Shown: piece by piece, positions 54,400 to 64,000 of the stretch
How positions within the stretch are numbered: position 1 is the first letter of the stretch
Layout: each line of letters starts with the position of its first letter
Translations under genes and position numbers: made by a program
Assembly (NCBI GenBank): GCA_963693285.1
Contig: OY848924.1
Span: 1,602,144 to 1,666,143 of the forward strand
Length of the DNA: 64,000 nucleotides
Source: Xestospongia muta
Taxonomy: Eukaryota; Porifera; Demospongiae; Haplosclerida; Petrosiidae
Reading direction: 5' to 3'
The notes under the pieces: model-generated
Databases searched by the model: none
Seen by the model: the letters and a program-made list of their open reading frames with translations, nothing else
What the model was told of the DNA's origin: nothing

Positions 54400-55612
54400 A
54401 ACGCCACATAGTAATAATAATAAATACCTGAAGTACAACTACCTACTTGTCATGTTTACTGCAATATTTCAGGAGTACCTGCGAATAGATTTGTATAAGT
54501 TTACTTATGACTCTCTTACAGCATTCAATGTGTAGTATTAGTTCATAATACTTACAATCATTTCCTTTTGAGGTTTCACACCTGACACAGGCACCTATTA
54601 AAGCTGGTAGAGTATTAATCCAATTACTACTTTAGCTTGACATAAAATACTAGCACTTCTTGATAGTTCAAAACCAATGTCACATTGTGTAGTAACTTGA
54701 ATTAAGGTTTCCAATCTTTATTTGTATTTTTCTTCTAAATAAAGAATAAAAATACATGATTTGTTGAGATTACAGCTTGACAACATGTGTTTTGTTATGA
54801 ACAATTGTGGAGATTAGCATGAATTCCATGATAGGCTATATCAGATAAATCTCCAGTTGCCAAGTGTATATAATATAATTATATAGATAGATCTCTGACC
54901 CTGATATATAAAGCAAATATGCACACATAACGTATGTATTATCTATACATGTTCTATTTATTACTTATATGATTGGTATATATACTTCCCCTGTAGTGTA
55001 CTAAAAACTGAAACACATATCTAGAAACCAATTAGATAACGGAAGAAAATTTGTTTCATCATCAAGAGTCTTTGCACTAGACCAATCACTAACAGATAAC
55101 AAGTATTTTACAAATGGAAGCTAGACTGTTGCAATATCTCATAATTTCACATGTCTTTCTATGTATTGGATACTTCTAGACTTCCCACATAACACAGACA
55201 CAGAATGCAACAATATATCATTGTATTATCAGACACCAAACTATAAACACTAAAACCTCTTGTATTAATTTCACATTTGAGTATGGACCTCTGGTACCAT
55301 AGAAATAGCCACTACAGTATATATATATAATTATACAAATTATAATAATCAACTCTACAACAATAGCAATAATGTTAAGGAGAACCAAATTCAAAATCTA
55401 TTGAAATTTGTAGAAATATGTCAAGTAACGGAAGGAAATCAGGAACAAGTATAAAATATGGAAACATCAAGTATATCATTAGATCTGATAGTAGAAATGA
55501 CATTAATGAATATACCAAAAGAAAAACACTGTCTTGATAATCTTCAGTATGAATGAACAAATGATTATAAATAGTCTATATTGGAGTAACTAATTGTAAC
55601 AGATAATTATAA
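54400..55612. other. No gene recognised
   Basis: AT-rich spacer between the minus-strand coiled-coil gene and the PPCS pseudogene. It contains the second copy of the small repeat (about 55060-55235). The N-terminal half of PPCS would be expected here but is not visible. Confidence 0.5.
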
Positions 55613-56632
55613 TATCAATTAACTTGTTATATTGTGTCCCATTCACTACTATACTTGACTATGTACATTATCTCAATGTTATTAGTCCATTAATGAACAC
55701 CTCTCAATATATGATATATCTGGCAGCAGCTGTGTCTGACTCTATACATCATGATGACATGGTAAGTGAAGTCTTATAGTAGAGATGAGTGTTATATATT
55801 AAATAAAAGAGAAAAAAACATTCAATACTCTGAAATGAAAGAAGTTATATGAAACTGAGTAGTTACTAATATATATCATTAAAATTAGTGTATATTAGAC
55901 CTATTGGATATGTCCTTTTGTGGTTTGAGATATTTCATTCTTCTATTATACATGTTCTTGACATAATAATTTCTGTCTCTTTTAAATTCTTGTCATGTCA
56001 AACATAATATATCATCATCAACATCATTGAGTCTTCACTTACAACAAGTACCAAAGTTAATAGCAGTATTAACTCAACATTGTTCACCTAATGCTTTTAT
56101 TGTCTCCTTTAAAGTATGTCTATTCCATTGATATTATATGATATTAGTCTGTTACTAGTTAGAAACTGATGAGAGTATTGTAGTTAGTAGAACTAGAAAA
56201 ACTCTGACAAAATATGGACATTAAGTAAGTTTATAAACTATAGATATTGTTTTAGAGTATCTTTAAATTGTCTTTTACAGCTAGGTTGATCAGTTATATA
56301 AATAGTTTACTGTACATGGACATATAGCAATTTTGTATCGACTCTTTTTTGTTGATAGTCAGTTTTCAGTCCATAGCTATTACTTTGTTCATTGGTACCA
56401 ACCATTGTAAGTAGTAACCAGTAAATAATATTAAGTTAATAATCTGGAGAGATCATTGTGTTTCCATATGATATCATTATAGGAATGTCTATGTGTAAAA
56501 TAACTGTGATCTCTTCTATAGGTTGTAGTTGATAATACACTAGTTCAAAGGAAAGAGAAAATGACTATTGTTGAAAGAGATGAACTTAATGAGGAAGTAC
56601 ATTGTCAGTGTGTGGTTATTAAAGGAAATTAA
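55613..56632 (+). pseudogene. PPCS: Phosphopantothenoylcysteine synthetase, partial and decayed
   Basis: PPCS joins cysteine to 4'-phosphopantothenate in coenzyme A synthesis. Four exons are visible: about 55613-55761 (CVPFTTILDYVHYLNVI then MIYLAAAVSDSIHHDDM), about 56000-56113 (HNISSSTSLSLHLQQVPKLI, VLTQHCSPNAFIVSFK), 56159-56224 (LETDESIVVSRTRKTLTKYG, H, stop) and 56522-56632 (VVVDNTLVQRKEKMTIVERD, ELNEEV). AAAVSD, VPKLL, AFIISFKLETD and VVVAN are hallmark positions of animal PPCS. Exon 3 ends in TAA where homologues have Gln (CAA) before VVV, a one-base nonsense change next to a good GTAAGT donor. The N-terminal half is absent. Confidence 0.75.
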
Positions 56633-56770
56633 TATCTTATTTGTGTTGTGAACATAAACAATATTAAAGTAAAAATACATAACAAAGTCAACATATAACC
56701 TTGTCAGTCATAATTACTATTTTTTATTAATATCTTATAAATTCTTAATTTTGTATTTACATGTACATAG

Positions 56771-57329
56771 TATTATTATCCAGAAATTAATGAAGGGTTA
56801 AAATTGACCTGCCTCGTGGCAGGTAGTAAGGTGTGCCTACTAGAGTTAGTGTCCCCAGTTTCTCTCATATATGTACCTCATACTGGGACATACAAGAAAA
56901 TAGAATGTATAGACTTAGTTGATAGAAATGAATACTTTAAGGTAAGTGTAATATAAACAAAATCGAACATCAAAAGTAGTCACAAGTTATTTTGAGCTAA
57001 TCAATTTATTACTACAATCTGTCTTGAGTGAATTATTGAACTGATATGTCAGTTTGAATGTGAATGTAGTTTATTTCAAGTAGTCATCCAACATACTTAA
57101 CATTGGATTAAGTTAATGTTAATGAAGTATCTGATTATCATGTAAAGTTTGTCATTATACTGTGTTTATTACTATTGTACTTTGGATAGTAATTTCAATT
57201 TTTTTGTTACCTTATTTACATTTCTCTTTTATTTACATCAAGTCTTTATGCAGTAGTGGAAATTGTAAAAGTGAATGTCCAATCTCCATTCAGAAAAGGC
57301 AGAAAATATTAAAGAAAAATTTACTTCTG
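56771..57329 (+). CDS. Exons leading into the cysteine-repeat array
   Basis: Exon 56771-56941 is open for 57 codons, with an ACATAG acceptor and GTAAGT donor: YYYPEINEGLKLTCLVAGSK, VCLLELVSPVSLIYVPHTGT and YKKIECIDLVDRNEYFK. The next exon, 57243-57329, is in phase 0 and reads SLCSSGNCKSECPISIQKRQ then KILKKNLLL. The second exon is clearly the divergent founder of the array that follows (C..GNCKS.C and K.LLL are shared). I do not recognise the family. Hydrophobic strands with paired Cys suggest an extracellular or metal-binding domain, but no signal peptide is visible. Confidence 0.5.
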
Positions 57330-57387
57330 GTAAGTTAAGGTTTGAAGTTGTCTGTAATAGTCATTTTTATAACTATTTTATGCATAG

Positions 57388-60300
57388 GAGTGTTGTTGTA
57401 GCAACTGTAAAAGTGGATGTGGTGACTTTTCCCAAAATATTAGGAAGAAAGAGTTATTGCTGGTAATTAAGGTTTGAAGTTTTCTATAATAGACACTTTT
57501 ATAACTATTTTATTCATAGGAGTATTGTCGTGGCAACTGTAGAAATGGGTGTGGTGACTTAACATAGAATATTTGGAAGAAAGAGTTATTGGTTAGTTAA
57601 AGTTTGAAGTTGTCTGTGATGGTCATTTTTATAATTATTCTATATATAGGAGTGTTGTCATAGCAACTAAAAAAAGTGTGTGGTAACTTTTCCCAAAATA
57701 CTAGGAAGAGTTATTGTTGGTAGTTAAGGTTTGAAGTTTTCTATAAGTCATTTTTATAACTATATTATGCACAGGAGTGTTGTTGTGGCAACTGTAAAAG
57801 TGGGTTTGATAACTAAATCCAGAATATTAAGAAAAGAGTTATTGTTGGTAAGTTAAGGTGTGAAATGTGAAGTGTCTATAATAGTCCTTTTTTAACTATT
57901 TATATTTACAGGAGTGTTTTCGCGGCAACTGTAAAAGTGTATGTGGTGACTGAATCAAGAATATTGAGAAGAAAAAGTTATTGCTTGTAAGTTAAAGTTT
58001 AAAGTTCTCTGTGATGGTCATTTTTCTAATTATTTTATATATAGGAGTGTTGTCATAGCAACTGTAAAAATGGTGTGATTACATTCCCCAAAATACTAGG
58101 AAGAGTTATTGCTGGTAGTTAAAGTTTGAAGTTGTCTCTAATAGACATTTTTATAATTATTCTATATAAATGAATGTCGTCATAGCAACTGTAAAAGTGG
58201 GTGTGGTGAATTTTTTAAAAATATTTTGATGAAGGAGTTATTGCTGGTAAGTTAATGTTTGAAGTTGTCTACAATAGTCATTTTTATAATTATTCTATAT
58301 ACAGGAGTGTTGTCATGGTAACTGTGAAATGGGCATGGTGACATTACTCAGAATATTAGGAAGAAAAAGTTATTGCTGGTAAGATAAGGTTTAAAGTGGT
58401 CAGTAGTAGTCATTTTTATAATTATTCTATATATAGGCTGTTGTCGTAGAAACAATAAAAGTGGGTGTGTTAACTTTTCCCAAATGTTATGAAGAAAGAG
58501 TTATTGCTGGTAAGTTAAAGTTTGAAGTTGTCTATAATAGTTATTTTTATAGCTATTTTATGCATAGGAGTGTTGTCGTGGCAACTGTAAATGGATGTTG
58601 TGACATTACCCAGAATATTAGGAAGAAAGAGTTATTGCTGGTAAGTAAGTTTTAAAATTGTCTGTGATGGTTAATTTTATAATTATTTTATGGGTAGGAG
58701 TATTGTCATGGCAACTGTAAAAGTTGGTGTGGTGACTAAATCCAGAATATTAGGAAGAAATTGTTATTGCTTGTAAGTTAAAGTTTGAAGTTGTCTCTAA
58801 TAGACATTTTTATAATTATTCTATGTATAGGAATGTTGTCGTAGAAACTATAAAAGTGGGTGTGGTAACTTTTCCCAAATATTAGGAAGAAAGTGTTATT
58901 GCAGGTAAGTTCAACTTTGAAGTTGTCTGTGATGGTCATTTTTATAGTTATTCTATATATATATATAAAGGAGCGTCGTCATAGTAACTGTAAAAGTGGG
59001 TGTGGTAACTTTTCCCAAAATATTAGGAAGAAAGAGTTATTGCTGGTAAGTTAAAGTTTGAAGTTGTCTATAAGTCATTTTTATAATTATTCCATATACA
59101 GGAGTGTTGTCATGGTAACTGTAAATGGGCATGGTGAGATTACTCAGAATATTAGGAAGAAAGAGTTATCGCTGGTAAGTTAAGGTTTAAAGTGGTCTGT
59201 AGTAATCATTTTTATAATTATTCTATATATAGGAGTGTTGTCGTAGAAACTATAAAAGTGGGTGTGACAACTTTTCCCAAATATTAAGAAGAAAGAGTTA
59301 TTACTGACAAGTTAAAGTTTGAAGTTGTCTGTAATAGTCATTTTAATAACTATTTTATGCATAGGAGTGTTGTCATGGCGACTGTAAAAGTGGGTGTGGT
59401 AACTTTTCCCAAATTATTAGAAAGAAAGAGTTATTGCTGGTATATTAAAGTTTGAAGTTGTCTATAATAGTTATTTTTATACCTCTTTTATGCATAAGAG
59501 TGTTGTCGTGGCAACTGTAAATAGATGTTGTGACATTACCCAGAATATTAGGAAGAAAGAGTTATTGCTGGTAAATTAAGTTTTAAAATTGTCTGTGATG
59601 GTTATTTTTATAATTATTTTATATGTAATAGTATTGTCATGGCAACTGTAAAAGTTGGTACGGTGACTAAATCCAGAATATTAGGAAGAAAGAGTTATTG
59701 ATGGTAAGTTAAGGTTTAAAGTGATCTGTAGTAGTCATTTTTATAATTATTCTATATATAGGAGTGTTGTCGTAGCAACTATAAAAGTGGATGTGGTAAC
59801 TTTTCCCAAAATATTAGGAAGAAAGAGTTATTGCTGGTAAGTTAAAGTTTGAAGTTGTCTATAATAGTTATTTTTATAGCTATTTTATGCATAGGAGTGT
59901 TGTCGTGGCAACTGTAAATGGATGTTGTGACATTACCCAGAATATTAGAAAGAAAGAGTTATTGCTTGTAAATTAAGGTTTGAAGTTGTCTGTAATAGTC
60001 ATTTTAATAACTATTTTATGCATAGGAGTGTTGTCATAGACACTATAAAAGTGGGTGGGGTAACTTTTCCCAAAATATTGGGAAGAGTTATTGCTGGTAA
60101 GTTAAGTTTTAAAGTTGTCTGTGATGGTTTTTTATAATTTTTTATGAGTAGGAGTGTTGTCATGGCAACTGTAAAAGTTGGTGTGGTGACTAAATCCAGA
60201 ATATTAGGAAGAATAAGTTATTGCTGGTAAGTTAAAGTTTGAAGTTGTCTCTAATAGACATTTTTATAATTATTCTATATTATCTGTGATGGTCATTTTT

Positions 60301-61241
60301 ATAGTTATTCTATATATATATATATATATAGGAGCGTCGTCATAGTAACTGTAAAAGTAGGTGTGGTAACATTTCCCAAAATATTAAGAAGAAGTTATTG
60401 CTGGTAAGTTAAAGTTTGAAGTGGTCTGTAGTAGTCATTTTTATAATTATTCTATATATAGGAGTGTTGTCGTAGAAACTATAAAAGTGGGTGTGGTAAC
60501 TTTTCACAAATATTAGGAAGAAAGTGTTATTGCAGGTAAGTTAAGGTTTGAAGTTGTCTATAATAGTTGTTTCTATAATTATTATATATACAGGAGTGTT
60601 GTCATGGCAACTGTAAATGTGGGTGTGGTGACTAAATCTAGAATATAAGGAAGAAAGAGTTATTGCTGATAAGTTAAAGTTAGAAGTTGTCTCTAATAGA
60701 CATTTTTATAATTATTCTATATACAGGAGTGTTGTCGAGGCAACTGTAATAGTGGATGTGGTGACTTTTCCCAAAATATTAAGAAGAAAGAGTTATTGCT
60801 GGTAAGTTAAAGTTTGAAGTTGTCTATAATAGTCATTTTTATAACTATTATATGTACAGGAGTGTTGTCGTGGAAACTGTAAAAGTTGGTGTGGTGACTA
60901 AATCCAGAATATTGGGAAGAAAGAGTTATTGTTGGTAAGTTAAAGTTTGAAGTTGACTCTAATAGACATTTTTATAATTATTCTATATAATTATAAGAGT
61001 GTCGTCATAGCAACTATAAAAGTGGGTGTGGTAACTTTTCCCAAAATATTTGGATGAAAGAGTTATTGCTGGTAAGTTATGGTTTAAAGTTGTCTATAAT
61101 AGTCATTTTTATAACTATTCTATATACAAGAGTGTTGTCATGGCAACTGTAAATGTGGGTGTGGTGACTAAATCCAGAATATTAGGAACAAAGAGTTATT
61201 GCAGGTAAGTTAAGGTTTGAAGTCGTCTATAATAGTCGTTT
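57388..61241 (+). repeat. Tandem array of about 29 cysteine-rich micro-exon units
   Basis: The unit is about 132 bp: an AG-ended TATATAG acceptor, 75 nt starting GAGTGTTGTCGTGGCAACTG, a GTAAGT donor and a conserved 55-bp intron (TTAAAGTTTGAAGTTGTCTA). The 75 nt translate in phase 0 as ECCRGNCKSGCGDFSQNIRK then KELLL. Units that stay open include 57388-57462, 58971-59045, 59365-59439, 59762-59836 and 60727-60801. Others carry a TAA in the variant GGTGACTAAATCCAGAATAT or a frameshift (TGTAAATGGATGTTGTGACA). Variants recur in mixed order, giving a higher-order pattern. It is either an exon array under alternative use or a satellite that captured one exon. Confidence 0.85.
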
Positions 61242-64000
61242 CGGCACACCCATTACACTTCACCACTCTGATACTTCCTCGTCCTTTTCCTCTGTTGCTT
61301 CTGCATCTCCTCTACCTTTTCATTCTACTCATTCTCCTCCTACTACTTTACCCTCTTCCACTGCCAGCACTCCATCACTCTCACTAAATCATTCAACTGC
61401 TTCTTTTGCTATTACCACTGCTGCTCCTACTATTATCACTGCTGTCCCTTCTATAACCACTCCCTCTTCCTCTGCAACCTCTCTGCCTAAATCCTCACAG
61501 AATTCTTTTTTAGCCAAAAGTCATCATCGTCCTTCATGAAAACCTCCACTCCTTCCTCTTCCTCCACACTTTTTATGTCAAAAAACAAACTCCACCTTTC
61601 ATTTCATCCACTCAATCAAGTCTTCAATCCATTGTACCACTTCCTCCCCCTCTGTCAAGTCTTCAGCTCAGCATACCAACATCTCATCCTTCCTTAAATC
61701 TCATACCCAAGTTACCTCTACCTCCTCTTGCCTCATCATTTCATTGCAATGCTCCATTACCTTCTTCAAATCACCAACCCAACCTACTCTTATATCATCC
61801 TCATCCAAGTCTTCAACCCAACCTACCTTCTCTTCCACTTCCTCCTATTCTTCAATCCAGTCTACCACTTCTTTTGCCTCCACCTTTCCCTTTACCTCCT
61901 CCTTTTTCTCAACCCCTCCCCCTACTACCTCCTCAACATTCAACTCTTTATCCCAATGTCCCAACATCTCTCTACTCACAAGGTTGTCACCCTACATCTC
62001 TCTCTCTTCTTTCTCCCAATCATCAGCTTCTTCCTGTTCTATCAAACCTTCTATCAACTTTGCTTGTCCCATTCCTTTGTCTTCCTGCTTCCAACTCACA
62101 TTGTCAAACTCAATATAGATCTTCTATTTTAATGCTCGCAGCACTCTTCCTAAACTAGATGAACTATCTGCTCTCTGCTCTGTCCTCAATCCTGATCTGT
62201 ATTGTGGAATTATGGTTATCTGCTGACATTCCCAATCCTGATATTGCTCTGGCTAATTACATCTTATTCCATTGTGATCGTTAACCACCATGGTGATGGT
62301 ATTGCTGTCTTTGTAAAATCTCACTTTATTGTTTCTGAAGTTTATGTTTCTCCTAAAATTGAATTTCTTTTCCTATCTATTAAGGTTAATCACTGCTCTT
62401 TTTCAATTGACACTTACTACTGATCTCCATCATTGTCTGATGATCTGGATCTCTTATTTGATGACCTCACATCCTATAATCCCTCTTTTTTTCTAATCTT
62501 ATCCTTTTAGGTGATTTTAACATTAATGTTTACTCTACTTCTTCCTCCAGGACCAAACTGGATGTCATCATATCTGATACTTTTAACCTTAAGCAAATTG
62601 TTAATGTTCCGACTCTTTTCACACTGATACATCTTCCACTATTGATCTTGTTTTTCTTCCATCTAACATTGACACTCCTCCTTGTAGTATTCTTCTTCCT
62701 GTTTCTTATTCAGACCATTTCTCTATTCTTTCCTCCCTTCCCACTGATTCTGTTAACAATCCCTACCCCTTCCCTCCTTGTAAGGTCTAGCTATACCATC
62801 TCGCTGACTTTGAGCATGCTAATGCCCCTCCTCAGTTCCATGGACTGGAAAGAATTACTCCCCTTGTCAGATCCTAACTCTTCCTGGGCCATATTTAAAG
62901 AACTTTTCCTCCACATTATGACCACCAATGTTCCTAGCAAACTTGTGTACCCCCCTACCAACTTTTATTATCCTTGGATCAACTCCTCATTCCTTAACCA
63001 TGTCAAAAAAAAGAAACTCAACCTTCTCTTTTGCTAAAAGATTTGGTTCTCCTTCTCTTTGGGCTAAATACCATTTCTATCATAACAAGACTTTAGCTTA
63101 CCTCAGGCACCTAAAATCCAAATTCTTTTATAATTTACTCACTTCTTCCTCATTACGGTCTTTTTGGTCTGCTGTTAAATGCATTCACTCTAAACCTGTC
63201 TCCATTCCCTCCCTTATCTATAATGGTTCTCCTGTAACTTCATCCTCTTCTAAAGATGTTCTAAATCAATACTTTTCTCCTCTTGTTTCAACACATCAAC
63301 TGCCCCTTTACCTCCTCTTGCTCATAATCCCTTTACTTCACTACATGACAACTCTCCAGATTTTCTCTGCGAACCAGATGAAATCTGCAATCTCATTTCT
63401 TGTATTCCTGTTGACATTGCTTCTGGTCCTGACAGTATCTCCTCTATTATACTCCACAACACAGCTCCTAATATTTCACCTCCTATTTCCCTCTCAACTG
63501 GTATATTTCCTTCAGACTGGAAAAACTCCAATATTGTACCTATCCCCAAATAAAAAACTCTTCTTCATCCCCTCAGACTATCGCCCAATCTCTCTACTTT
63601 CACTCCCAAGTAAGATCTTAGAACCTCACGTCTTTAACTATCTATACAAATTTTGTTCTGCTCACAATATCCTTTCAAATTGTCAGTTTGGTTTCTGACC
63701 AGGATTCTCAACTGAAATTGCTATATTATCTATTGTCAAATCTTGGTTTTCTTCACTGGATCACAAAAATGTAGTCTGTGCAGTTTTCTTCAATCTCACT
63801 AAAGCATTTGACTCAGTCCCTCACAAGCCCCTACTTGACTCCTTATCTTCGCTCGACCTTCTTTATCTTTTATCTTGGCTCCATAGCTATCTGCAAGGGT
63901 GTACCCAACAAGTAATCATAAATGGTTCTCTATCTTCTAAATCTCAAGTCACACTGGTGTGCCCCAAGGTTCCATTCTCGGGCCTCTCTCATTCATTATC
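61242..64000 (+). mobile_element. CR1/L2-like non-LTR retrotransposon, decayed, continues beyond window
   Basis: Homology starts sharply where the micro-exon array breaks off. A Ser/Thr/Pro-rich ORF1-like part (61250-62110) is followed by endonuclease signatures FYFNARSTLPKLDELSALCS (about 62125), NHHGDGIAVFVKSHF (62285), LGDFNINVYSTSSS (62509) and SDHFSILSSLPTDS (62715). Reverse transcriptase follows: SDYRPISLLSLPSKILE (63565), NCQFGF, and FNLTKAFDSVPHKPLLDSLS (63790). Frameshifts and stops, for example the TGA after QFGF, show it is dead. The YADD box would lie beyond 64000. The CT-rich strand bias is notable. Confidence 0.88.

Noticed and set aside
57388..61241. CRISPR-like repeat array
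   Set aside because: Repeats are 130 bp and contiguous with no unique spacers, in a eukaryotic context; splice signals and a coding frame explain the structure better.
61728..62158. Overlapping Ser/Thr/Pro-rich ORFs as a mucin-like gene
   Set aside because: Three overlapping frames of a CT-rich strand immediately upstream of the LINE endonuclease; best read as decayed ORF1.
62928..63698. 256-residue ORF as an independent gene
   Set aside because: It contains SDYRPISLLSLPSKILE and other reverse-transcriptase signatures and continues in frame-shifted form; it is part of the LINE.

Overview
This is a eukaryotic, very AT-rich window whose genes are split by many short GT..AG introns. The protein repertoire is that of an early-branching animal: a DAPK-like ankyrin/ROC-COR GTPase with death-fold domains, ZU5/UPA and death domains, a CDK4/6-type kinase, and hAT, piggyBac-like and CR1/L2-like elements. 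A demosponge of the Amphimedon type fits best, but this is an inference from gene architecture and composition and no sequence search was run.

Layout. (1) 1-5.5 kb is one copy of a segmental duplication whose partner lies at 45.26-50.70 kb. Each copy carries the first eight exons of a geranylgeranyl diphosphate synthase gene (2428-5499; 47608-50775) and lacks the exons for the enzyme's C-terminal third. (2) 5.5-7.77 kb is a rearranged mosaic of partial GGPPS exons and duplicated intron. (3) 7.77-12.8 kb (+ strand) encodes the central and activation-segment part of a CDK4/6-like kinase. It has an HCD instead of HRD motif, a tandemly duplicated exon, and a hAT transposon inside one intron. (4) 14.2-38.6 kb (- strand) is the main attraction. 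About 32 exons, all phase-compatible, encode ankyrin repeats, ROC-COR, a death domain, a linker and a CARD-like domain (23.4-38.6 kb), then ZU5, UPA, two death domains, a linker and a second CARD-like domain (14.2-22.6 kb). These are either two tandem genes or one gene with an internal alternative terminal exon. Linker and CARD exons occur in three duplicated blocks.

(5) 39-45 kb holds a 150-bp tandem repeat, a small minus-strand gene fragment, a multi-pass membrane protein pseudogene and a GC-rich palindrome. (6) 50.7-57 kb holds an inverted-repeat element, an unrecognised minus-strand gene (about 53.2-54.4 kb) and a decayed phosphopantothenoylcysteine synthetase gene with a nonsense codon. 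(7) 57.2-61.2 kb is a tandem array of about 30 units of about 130 bp. Each unit looks like a 75-nt phase-0 exon encoding a cysteine-rich 25-residue repeat with its own splice signals. (8) From 61.24 kb to the end, a decayed CR1/L2-like LINE abuts the array.

The genes do not form an operon. The coherent functional theme is death-fold/GTPase signalling, possibly innate-immune or apoptotic, from the 14-38 kb locus. GGPPS (isoprenoid) and PPCS (coenzyme A) are metabolic genes present here only as truncated or decayed copies. All exon coordinates were read by eye from splice motifs and frame continuity.
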